From positions 186,001-250,000 of the forward strand of contig CBDFGT010000029.1 of NCBI GenBank assembly GCA_965247225.1: a stretch of 64,000 nucleotides of DNA, given 5' to 3'. Position 1 is the stretch's first letter, and the number at the start of each line of letters is the position of its first letter. Of the stretch, positions 25,894 through 33,924 are shown in pieces. The position numbers and the translations under genes are program-made. The stretch comes from CBDFGT01 sp965247225 (lineage in GTDB: Bacteria; Pseudomonadota; Alphaproteobacteria; Rhizobiales; Rhizobiaceae). The notes under the pieces were generated by a model that worked only from the letters and a program-made list of their open reading frames with translations, had not been told where the DNA came from and did not search any database.

Positions 25894-26802
25894 ATGGACA
25901 TGCAAAGAACATTGCTGGACCGTCTGTTTGACAGCGGCCTTTTGATTGATACCGGCGTTGACGGTCTTTATGGGCGCAGCGGCGAATTTGAAGATGTCAT
26001 CACCCGCTTTGAAGCGCTGGTCACATCCGCAGGCATCGACAAGGCACCGGAGATCATCCGGTTTCCTCCGGGCATGAACAAGGAGCATTTCGTTGGCTCC
26101 GGCTACATGAAAAGCTTCCCGCAACTGGCAGGCACGGTGCATTCCTTCTGCGGCTGCGAGCTGGATCATGTCAGCCTTCTCGAGACGCTGAATGCCGGTG
26201 GCGACTGGACGAAAGACCAGAAAGCAACCGACATCGTTTTGACACCGGCTGCCTGCTATCCGCTTTATCCCACCATTGCCAGGCGCGGTTCGCTGCCTGC
26301 AGGCGGTGCGCTGTTTGACCTGCAATCCTATTGCTTCCGTCATGAGCCTTCCAAAGAGCCAACCCGCATGCAGCTTTTCCGCATGCGCGAATATGTGCAG
26401 ATGGGCAAGCCGGAAGATGTGGTTGCGTTCCGGCAGATGTGGATGGACCGCGGCGTGAAACTGATGGAAAGCCTTGGGCTTCCGTTTGAAATCGATGTTG
26501 CCAATGATCCGTTCTTTGGCCGCGCCGGCAAGATGCTGAAAAACAACCAGCGGGACCAGGCGCTGAAGTTTGAATTGCTCATTCCGGTCAACGCCAATGC
26601 CGGTCCTACAGCCTGCATGAGCTTCAATTACCATCAGGACCACTTTGGCAAGACCTGGGGTCTGGTGACATCGGATGGCGAGGTGGCGCATACGGCCTGC
26701 GTAGGCTTCGGTCTGGAGCGCACGGCGCTTGCCCTGTTCCGTCATCATGGTCTCGACACCAAACTGTGGCCTGCAAAGGTGCGCAAGGTTCTCTGGGGCT
26801 GA
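25894..26802 (+). CDS. Amino acid:[acyl-carrier-protein] ligase (SerRS-like, lacks tRNA-binding domain)
   Basis: 302 residues, a class II aminoacyl-tRNA synthetase catalytic core without the N-terminal tRNA-binding arm. Motif 2-like FRHEP...TRMQLFRMREYVQMG and motif 3-like GFGLERTALALFRHHG are clear. C121, E166 and C269 are spaced exactly as the zinc ligands reported for the Bradyrhizobium glycine:[CP] ligase (C131/E176/C279, from memory). Characterised members adenylate a small amino acid (glycine or alanine) and transfer it to phosphopantetheine of a neighbouring carrier protein. The cognate carrier is almost surely the 24446-24697 product. The amino acid cannot be read from sequence alone. 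Confidence 0.95.
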   Translation: MDMQRTLLDRLFDSGLLIDTGVDGLYGRSGEFEDVITRFEALVTSAGIDKAPEIIRFPPGMNKEHFVGSGYMKSFPQLAGTVHSFCGCELDHVSLLETLNAGGDWTKDQKATDIVLTPAACYPLYPTIARRGSLPAGGALFDLQSYCFRHEPSKEPTRMQLFRMREYVQMGKPEDVVAFRQMWMDRGVKLMESLGLPFEIDVANDPFFGRAGKMLKNNQRDQALKFELLIPVNANAGPTACMSFNYHQDHFGKTWGLVTSDGEVAHTACVGFGLERTALALFRHHGLDTKLWPAKVRKVLWG

Positions 26803-26806
26803 GCGT

Positions 26807-27778
26807 GTGACTGCTGCCGTTTTTGCAAATCTCCGGCCACAGGACTATCAGCCGCATGCCCTGCATGCGGCGAGCCGCATGTGGCCGGAAACCAATTGCT
26901 TCATGGATCTGTGGATCGAAATCGTGCATGCGTCCGGCCAGTCGCCGGAAGCCATGCTGGCGGTGACGCTTGCACAGGATTTTGAGGGCGACCAGTTTAC
27001 CTTTTTCAAGGTGCCGCTCGAGGATCTGGAAGCATTGTATGGAATTTCCAGCACGGAGCTGGCGATTTATGACCGTGTTGAAGACCATATAGCGGTGCAG
27101 ATCGCGCGTGGCCGTCTGGCCGTTGTGGAGCTTGACAGCTATTTCCTGCCCGATACGCAAGGCGTGGGCTATCATCAGGACCACGGCAAGACATCGGTTG
27201 CCATCAACCGGCTGGATATTGCCGGACGGTCGATGGATTATTTCCACAATGGCGGTTTCTATCCTCTGTCCGGGGATGATTTTGACGGTCTTTTCCAGCG
27301 CAATGCCGGGCCTGATGCGCCGCTGTTTCTGCCCTATACAGAGTTTTCCAAATTTCCCGTTCAGCCGAAATCTGCCCTGCATGTGCACGAATGCGCGCAA
27401 AGCCTTCTGTGCAAGCATTTTGCCCGCCGTCCGCAGCGTAATCCGATTGCAGCCTTTGCAGATGTGTTTCCGGCACAGGCGGAGGCCGTTGCAGACCGGC
27501 CCTTCGGGTTTTTCCACAAATATGCCTTCAATACCTTGCGGCAGTTCGGGGCCAATTTTGAACTCTGTGCCGCGCATCTGGAGTGGCTGGGGCAGGGGCA
27601 AAGGTTTGATACTGCTGTTGCGTCCGCATTGCGGATTTCGGAAATTGCCAAGTCCACCCAGTTCAATCTGGCGCGGGCTGTCAGCCGTCGCAAGTTTGAA
27701 CCGTTGTCAGCAGCGCTCGAGCCTGCCATATCTGCCTGGGACGATTTGATGCTGTCGCTTTCCCGGGAACTCTCATGA
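26807..27778 (+). CDS. DUF1839 family protein
   Basis: 323 residues from GTG 26807, with GGGG ~8 bases upstream; the frame also runs back into the ligase gene. I recognise DUF1839, which has no known function. Notable blocks are MWPETNCFMDLWIEI, AVVELDSYFLPDT...YHQDHGKTSVAI and DYFHNGGFYPLSGDDF. The conserved LDSYFLPDT...DHGKT segment, rich in Asp and His, resembles a papain- or acyltransferase-like active region, which is only a visual impression. Four bases separate it from the ligase and it overlaps the GH2 gene by 4. It may process or offload the carrier-bound amino acid. Confidence 0.85.
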   Translation: MTAAVFANLRPQDYQPHALHAASRMWPETNCFMDLWIEIVHASGQSPEAMLAVTLAQDFEGDQFTFFKVPLEDLEALYGISSTELAIYDRVEDHIAVQIARGRLAVVELDSYFLPDTQGVGYHQDHGKTSVAINRLDIAGRSMDYFHNGGFYPLSGDDFDGLFQRNAGPDAPLFLPYTEFSKFPVQPKSALHVHECAQSLLCKHFARRPQRNPIAAFADVFPAQAEAVADRPFGFFHKYAFNTLRQFGANFELCAAHLEWLGQGQRFDTAVASALRISEIAKSTQFNLARAVSRRKFEPLSAALEPAISAWDDLMLSLSRELS

Positions 27779-30246
27779 CACGCTTGCCAGATACCGACGA
27801 AGCCAGGGCCAGTTTCATGGATACGGGCTGGAGCCTGTATCTGGCGGAGGCTGGCACATGGACCAGACCTGAAGACCTGGAGGCCGTGACACCAGCCTGC
27901 GCTGCCCGGGTGCCGGGAACGGTTGCCGGTGCACTGGAGGCTGCCGGTCTTTTTGATCGCAATTCAAGTCTTGACCTTGATCGCAAGGATGCCTGGTATC
28001 TGACAGAGGTTTCGGGGCCATCCGGCCTTGCCACCCTGTATTTTGACGGGCTGGCGACTATTGCCGAAGTTTTCCTCAACGGGCAGTCGATCCTGTCTTG
28101 CGACAGCATGTTCGTGCCCCATTCCGTTGAGGTCTATCTGACAGGGCAGGATCAGCTGGCCATATGGTTTCACGCGCTTGGTCCTGCCCTGGACCGCAAG
28201 GGACCACGCGCCCGCTGGCGGCCGCAGATGATCACCCCGCAGGGCCTGCGCATGGTGCGCACCACGCTTCTGGGGCGCATGCCCGGCTGGTGTCCGGACA
28301 TCCATGCGGTCGGCCCCTGGCGTCCGGTGCGGCTTGTCCGCAATGCGCAGCGTGTGGTTTCGGATGTTTCCGTTTCGGCAGTGCTGGAGGGTGACGGAAC
28401 CGGGCGCTTGCTTGTGCGTGCCTGTGTGCACGCCGATTTTGAAGCCATGGTGATTGAATGTGCCGGCATTTCCACAGCGTTCCGGGCCCTGGACAATGGC
28501 TGGCATGAAGCCGGACTGATCATTCCCGATGTTGCTCCGTGGTGGCCGCAGACGCATGGCACACCCTGTCTGCACGATGTTTACCTGTGTCATGGCCAGG
28601 AACGCCTGCTGCTTTGCCGCACCGGCTTTCGCCGTGTTGCTGTCAGTCGCGGGGCAGAGGGTTGCGACTTTGAACTTCTGGTCAATGATGTTCCGGTCTT
28701 TTGCCGCGGAGCGGTGTGGACAACAGCCGATATTGTGCGTCTGCCCGGCGGGCGGGAAGACTACCGGCCATGGCTGGAGCTGGCACGGGATGCAGGCTTC
28801 AACATGATCCGCATCGGCGGCACGATGGCGTATGAAAGCGCGGAGTTCTACCACCTGTGTGACGAGCTTGGCCTGATGGTGTGGCAGGATGCCATGCTGG
28901 CCAATTTTGATTATCCGGCAGGCGATACCAGGCTGGCCGGTGTCATCATGACGGAAATTGAACAGTTGCTGGAACGAACCCTTGCCAGTCCGTCGCTTGT
29001 GGTTTTCTGCGGCGGCAGCGAAATGCAGCAACAGGCCGCCATGCTGGGTCTGCCTGCGCAACACTGGTCCGGCCCGCTGACACAGGACATGATTCCCGGT
29101 GTCGTTGCCGGATTGCGCCCTGACATTGTCTATGTGGAAAACTCCCCGTCGGGCGGTGCCATGCCGTTTTCCCCCAATGCCGGTGTCACACATTATTACG
29201 GGGTCGGGGCCTATTGCCGTCCTCTGGAGGATGCCCGCCGCGCCAATGTGCGCTTTGCTGCTGAATCCCTCGCCTTTGCGCATGTGCCGGAACAGGTAAC
29301 GCTGGATACATACTGGCCGGTTGCCCCGGTGCATGATCCGCGCTGGAAGGCGCGTGTACCGCGCGACCGGGGAGCATCCTGGGATTTTGAGGATGTGCGC
29401 GATTTCTATCTGGCGCTTCTCTATGGCGTGGATGCCAACCGGTTGCGCCGCGAAAACCCGGCCCGTTATCTGGATCTGTCACGTGCTGTCACTGGCGAAG
29501 TGGTGGAGGCAACATTTGCGGAATGGCGGCGCAGCGGCTCGTCCTGCCATGGAGCGCTGGTCTGGACATTGCAGGATCTGCTGCCCGGTGCCGGCTGGGG
29601 GGTGATTGATTCCACCGGATTGCCAAAGCCGGTTTATCATGCGCTGAGACGCGCTTTCCGGCCTGTTCAACTGGTGCTGGGCGATGAAGGCACCAATGGT
29701 CTTGATCTGCACCTGATCAATGAAACTGCGGGGCCGCAAGAAACCCTGGTGGACATTGCCTGCCTGCGCGACGGCGTTGCCACCGTGGTGAAGGGCCAGC
29801 GCGAGATTGTGCTGCCGCCCCGCTCGACAACCCGACTTGCCGCCACCGATCTGTTCGGGGCATTTTTCGACACGACCTATGCTTTCCGCTTCGGGCCACC
29901 GTCCCATGATGTGACCGTTGCCAGATTGCGGCGCGCGGACGATGGCCATGTGATCGCGTCTGCCTTTGCCTTTCCGCAGGGGCGTATGGCGGCCATGCAT
30001 GAGGCACGCCTCACCTGCAATTCCGGCAGTGATGCCGGCGGGCATTTCGTGGATATTCAAACCGATCGTTTTGCGCAATCCGTGCAGATTGCCTGTGGCG
30101 GATTTCTGCCGGATGACAACTGGTTCCATCTTGCACCGGGCGAGACAAGGCGGGTGAAACTGCAGGCGCTTTCAGCCGCCGGGCAAGGGGGCAAACCACA
30201 AGGCAGCGTGCAATCGCTCGGCTCCGGGGCGAGTGCCTGTTTTTGA
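27775..30246 (+). CDS. Glycoside hydrolase family 2 protein, beta-mannosidase-like
   Basis: 823 residues, close to bacterial beta-mannosidases. The order is a jelly-roll sugar-binding domain (AARVPGTVAGALEAAG, WYLTEV), immunoglobulin-like domain, TIM barrel (FNMIRIGGTMAYESAEFYHLCDELGLMVWQDAMLANFDYP) and C-terminal beta domains. The acid/base region reads VVFCGGSEMQQQ (~residue 412), with Ser-Glu instead of the usual Asn-Glu, and the nucleophile region FAAESLAF (~496). No signal peptide. The Asn-to-Ser change next to the acid/base suggests altered chemistry. ATGA overlap with the DUF1839 gene ties it to the carrier-protein operon. Confidence 0.88.
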   Translation: MTRLPDTDEARASFMDTGWSLYLAEAGTWTRPEDLEAVTPACAARVPGTVAGALEAAGLFDRNSSLDLDRKDAWYLTEVSGPSGLATLYFDGLATIAEVFLNGQSILSCDSMFVPHSVEVYLTGQDQLAIWFHALGPALDRKGPRARWRPQMITPQGLRMVRTTLLGRMPGWCPDIHAVGPWRPVRLVRNAQRVVSDVSVSAVLEGDGTGRLLVRACVHADFEAMVIECAGISTAFRALDNGWHEAGLIIPDVAPWWPQTHGTPCLHDVYLCHGQERLLLCRTGFRRVAVSRGAEGCDFELLVNDVPVFCRGAVWTTADIVRLPGGREDYRPWLELARDAGFNMIRIGGTMAYESAEFYHLCDELGLMVWQDAMLANFDYPAGDTRLAGVIMTEIEQLLERTLASPSLVVFCGGSEMQQQAAMLGLPAQHWSGPLTQDMIPGVVAGLRPDIVYVENSPSGGAMPFSPNAGVTHYYGVGAYCRPLEDARRANVRFAAESLAFAHVPEQVTLDTYWPVAPVHDPRWKARVPRDRGASWDFEDVRDFYLALLYGVDANRLRRENPARYLDLSRAVTGEVVEATFAEWRRSGSSCHGALVWTLQDLLPGAGWGVIDSTGLPKPVYHALRRAFRPVQLVLGDEGTNGLDLHLINETAGPQETLVDIACLRDGVATVVKGQREIVLPPRSTTRLAATDLFGAFFDTTYAFRFGPPSHDVTVARLRRADDGHVIASAFAFPQGRMAAMHEARLTCNSGSDAGGHFVDIQTDRFAQSVQIACGGFLPDDNWFHLAPGETRRVKLQALSAAGQGGKPQGSVQSLGSGASACF

Positions 30247-30255
30247 CCGCCGTGT

Positions 30256-32061
30256 TCAGACCCTGTGTTTGCGTGCCATTGCGATGATGGTTTCAAGATA
30301 CAGCGCACGGGCATGGGGCGGGGTAAAATTATGGTCAACATCATCCAGCGTGACGATGCTGACATTGCTGAAGGACTTCACCCTTTGGCCTTTTGGACCA
30401 AAATGCTCTTCGAGATGGCGCTGGCTTGAATCTCCGTTGCTATACATCAGGGCTATATCGACATGGCGATGCGCGAGGTCGACGAAAGCTGCCCTGACAA
30501 GCCTGTGTTCCTGCGCACGGCTTCCCGGAACAAGCGTGGCCAGAGGCCCCAGCGTTCCGATGATGCTTTTGAATGCAACCCTGCTGATATTGACGATGGC
30601 CGCCTTTAACTGGATTTCTCCGGAGAGAATACGCTTGAACGTTGCCAGTTTAAGCAGTTTTGGCGCATAGCTGGACAATTTTTCCGGCACGAATTTCAGT
30701 TCTTTCTGCACGCTTCTCGATGGGTTCCAATAAAAGACATAGGGGTTGGCCGCGATCGCCCCTCTGACCGCCGGCTGGTGGAGTGCTGTGCGGAAGGCGA
30801 GATAGCCGCCACTGCAGCGTCCCGTTGTGATGACCGGACCGAGATTGTGTGACTGCATGAAGGTAATGGCCGCGGCGGTATCCGCCTGCTGGCTTTCGGA
30901 ATAGAGCACTTCTTCCGGTGCACCGGCCAAAGGCGGACTGTCGGCGACGCCGGCTGTGTCGAAACGCAACGATGCTATACCGGAGCGGGCCAGATCGCGG
31001 GCCAGATATGCGTTCATGCGGCCCCAGCTGGAATGACGTTCGTAGGCCGTCGTCATGATGATGACACTTGCACCCGCGCGCTTGCCTTCCGGTTTGCACA
31101 ATACCCCGTACAACCGGTTTGCGGGGCCGAAGCGAACGGGTGTCTCCAGAAAGCCGTCGCCATGAAGGGGCAGGCAATCTGCAGGCCCGATGCGGACCGG
31201 CATCTGGCTGGCCATGCTGCCGTTACGCAAGGTTGCGGCCCAGCGGGCCACCGTTGCAACCGCGTCCTGCGGAACCCTGGAATAGGTTGCATTGGCAATC
31301 ATCTGCTCATAACCTTCAAAAGGTGACAGCTCCACTTGCATGCCGAGTGTCTGAAGATGGGCTCCAAATTCCTCGTCCTGCGGTCTTCCGGGCCGGGTCA
31401 TCAAAAGACATGTGTTGCCCGGCTTTTCTGCCAGGGCCATCAGGTTGATTTTGCGGACATCAGCAGCAATGCCATCTGACATTTTCAGACTGGCAATGCT
31501 GATGCCGGACTGATCCTGCTTCTGGTTATGGATGCCAAGCTCACTGTCAATAACTTTGGTCCAGAGTGCCGTTTCCCGCAGATAGGCCCGGCCGGACAGC
31601 ACCGGACACAGCAGTGCAAAAGACAGGTCTCCGCCGATCCGGTGTGATGCACCTATTGCAAGCGGTGCGCCCAGACCCTGGGCTATGATGACCAGCCTTT
31701 GACAACCGGAAATCCGCCGCAACAGGGCTGCAGCATCTGCAACAGTCGTTTCCCAGGCCGAAATGTCATATTGCAGATCTTGTATGTCGAGGGCATCGCC
31801 CGTGTCAGGGTAGTCAAAACGAAGGCTTGTAATGCCCTCCAGCGCCAGGGCGTCCGCTGTCATGCGGAAGAATTTCCGGCTGCACATTTCCTCAAAGCCC
31901 CACGGGCTGATGAACAGGGCGGCTATGTCTGCGGCGGGTGTTGAGGTTGCCGCAGGACATAGCAGGCCGACAGTTCCGCCAAAAGTCACGGGAACCGAAG
32001 CAGCAGGGTGCCGGTCAAAGGTTCCGTTCGTCTTTGCGGCCTGTTTATCTCTTTCGTTCAT
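30256..32061 (-). CDS. Tandem double alpha/beta hydrolase
   Basis: 601 residues from ATG 32061, with GAAGAG upstream. Two alpha/beta hydrolase-like units follow one another. The first (~30-290) has FISPWGFEE, LRFDYPDTGDA and a nucleophile-elbow position IIAQGLGAPLAIG, where Gln replaces the usual Ser. The second (~310-600) has LRFDTAGVADS, a better elbow TTGRCSGGYLAFR with Cys in place of Ser, and a C-terminal DDVDHNF His. The pair resembles the two hydrolases associated with exosortase/EPS gene sets, here fused. It lies 25 bases after the flippase gene on the same strand, so a role in polysaccharide modification is likely. Confidence 0.78.
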   Translation of the reverse strand: MNERDKQAAKTNGTFDRHPAASVPVTFGGTVGLLCPAATSTPAADIAALFISPWGFEEMCSRKFFRMTADALALEGITSLRFDYPDTGDALDIQDLQYDISAWETTVADAAALLRRISGCQRLVIIAQGLGAPLAIGASHRIGGDLSFALLCPVLSGRAYLRETALWTKVIDSELGIHNQKQDQSGISIASLKMSDGIAADVRKINLMALAEKPGNTCLLMTRPGRPQDEEFGAHLQTLGMQVELSPFEGYEQMIANATYSRVPQDAVATVARWAATLRNGSMASQMPVRIGPADCLPLHGDGFLETPVRFGPANRLYGVLCKPEGKRAGASVIIMTTAYERHSSWGRMNAYLARDLARSGIASLRFDTAGVADSPPLAGAPEEVLYSESQQADTAAAITFMQSHNLGPVITTGRCSGGYLAFRTALHQPAVRGAIAANPYVFYWNPSRSVQKELKFVPEKLSSYAPKLLKLATFKRILSGEIQLKAAIVNISRVAFKSIIGTLGPLATLVPGSRAQEHRLVRAAFVDLAHRHVDIALMYSNGDSSQRHLEEHFGPKGQRVKSFSNVSIVTLDDVDHNFTPPHARALYLETIIAMARKHRV

Positions 32062-32086
32062 CCATCTCTTCCAGTTTGGGTGTTGT

Positions 32087-33595
32087 CTATTTTGCAACGG
32101 TAAATGCCAGCAGGTTTTGCACCGGCCGGCGCAGCGTTGCGGGCAGCTTTTCCAGGGCCGGAAGTATTGTGTTCAGATCCTGTTGCGGGACGGCCCTGAA
32201 CAGGCGAAGACACAGAACGTAAACCGTTGCAGCCACGCCAATGGCGATGGCAACGCCGCCAAAACCGTCAACCAGAACAACGATGCAATAGGCAGAGGCC
32301 GCACACAGCGCTGCACACAGGGTGATTTTTGCAAGCGACACAAACATCGGCAGCATGGAGTCTTCAAAATCCATTTTGCGAACCATCAGCCAGCTCATCG
32401 CCAGCAGGACAATCAGCCGGACGAATGCGGCCCCTGCTCCGCTGAAAAACGGAACGACGGCCAGACAACCCGCAACCATGATCGCTGCACCGATAATGCC
32501 AATCCGCAGGCGTTCCTTTTCGAGATCCATCGCAAAAAGGTATTTGGTGCTGATCTGCATGAAGACCGATACGGGTGCGCCAATCGCCAGGATTGCAACA
32601 ATGTGACTGGCATCGTGGAAAGCATCACCGTAAATGGCAACGACAAGTCCCCATGAAATTGCCGCAACCCCGAATCCCATTGGCAGGGCCAAATAGGCCA
32701 TGCTGCGCATCACGTCCTCAAACAGACGGATGGGCAGTTTTCCATTGCTGCTGGATTTGATCTGTTGTGTATAGAAAGGAACAAGGCTGCCTGCGGCCTG
32801 AACCGGCAATTGCAGGGCAAGATTGGCCATGGACAGACCGATGGCATAGTATCCTACAACAATAACCCCATGAAATTGTTGCAGAAATATCATTTCAATC
32901 CTGTTGAGGAATATGGATTCCACAATCGCCTGCACAGAAATGATAACGGCGGCCTTTGCCACCGGGCCTTTTTGGATTCCGCAGGCATTGTGCGGGGTGA
33001 GGATGATGCGCAGGGCATAGAGAAAATAAACGGTTTGTCCAACGACGAATCCGCCAAGCGCTCCCACAACACCGAAGTTCAAGGCCCCCAGCAGGACCGT
33101 GGTCAATTGCAGAACGCAAGAAACGGTCGTCAACCTGAAAAAGACAACGGTCTTTTGCTCGCCGATCAGGTAGTTGATGGTCAGCATGCCCAGGGACTGG
33201 ACCAGAAACAGCACACCTGTCACCACGACCACCCTGGGCGAGGAATAGGCCCAGTGGTTTCCGGATACTTCCCAGTAGACGAGATAATAGACGAACAGCA
33301 GCACCATGGTTGCCAGGATAATGGCCGTGGCCAGATAGGCGGCAAAGCCGCGGCGCTGCCTCTCGTCATAGCCCTGAACTTTCAATTGCGGCAACAGTCT
33401 TGACAGAAGGACATCGGATCCAAGACCGGCGATCATGGTGCCGGACAGGGTCAGCCAGAACGCAAAGGCGACGATCCCGTTGGCTTCCGGTCCCAGAATG
33501 CGTGCCACCAGGATTGAGCTGACAATACCGGTAAACAGCATGGTCATGCCTGCTGCGGCATTGAACGCGGAGTTTTTCATGAGAGTTGATGGCAT
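32087..33595 (-). CDS. Polysaccharide flippase (Wzx/MATE-like)
   Basis: 502 residues from ATG 33595 (a second ATG is at 33580); the upstream extension is not hydrophobic and is rejected. About 12-14 hydrophobic segments cover the protein, with the N-terminal LVARILGPEANGIVAFAFW block common to Wzx/RfbX-like lipid-linked oligosaccharide flippases. Such proteins move undecaprenyl-linked repeat units across the inner membrane for polymerisation. It is followed by the double hydrolase on the same strand and is divergent from the Wzz-like gene, together marking a Wzx/Wzy-type polysaccharide locus. Confidence 0.85.
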   Translation of the reverse strand: MPSTLMKNSAFNAAAGMTMLFTGIVSSILVARILGPEANGIVAFAFWLTLSGTMIAGLGSDVLLSRLLPQLKVQGYDERQRRGFAAYLATAIILATMVLLFVYYLVYWEVSGNHWAYSSPRVVVVTGVLFLVQSLGMLTINYLIGEQKTVVFFRLTTVSCVLQLTTVLLGALNFGVVGALGGFVVGQTVYFLYALRIILTPHNACGIQKGPVAKAAVIISVQAIVESIFLNRIEMIFLQQFHGVIVVGYYAIGLSMANLALQLPVQAAGSLVPFYTQQIKSSSNGKLPIRLFEDVMRSMAYLALPMGFGVAAISWGLVVAIYGDAFHDASHIVAILAIGAPVSVFMQISTKYLFAMDLEKERLRIGIIGAAIMVAGCLAVVPFFSGAGAAFVRLIVLLAMSWLMVRKMDFEDSMLPMFVSLAKITLCAALCAASAYCIVVLVDGFGGVAIAIGVAATVYVLCLRLFRAVPQQDLNTILPALEKLPATLRRPVQNLLAFTVAK

Positions 33596-33924
33596 GCAGT
33601 GTCCATTGAATTCAAGTGGCTGCATACGACAGTTGCCGTAATGCCCCTGTGCAGTTTTGCCTTGCGCATGGTTCAGGCCGGACAATAAGGGACAACCCTT
33701 TCCATCCATTTAACCGGTCATGTGTTGAACGGGGTAAAAATGGCGCTGTTCCGGGTCTGCATGCCGGTATTTAACGGCGCATTAACCATAGTCTGCGAGT
33801 CTTCGGGCAATGTGCGCACAGCAATGCTTCCGAACCATCCCAGGGTTTACCATGCCAGACCTGAATCCGTGACGCGGCTGCATGACCTCAGGTGTGTTTG
33901 ATAACTAGAAGTCAGGTTTTCTCA
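33596..33924. other. 329-base divergent promoter region of the polysaccharide locus
   Basis: No gene is supported here. The region separates the flippase (minus) and Wzz-like (plus) genes and should contain both promoters. I see no strong palindrome or terminator, and cannot place a convincing -35/-10 pair. Confidence 0.5.
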
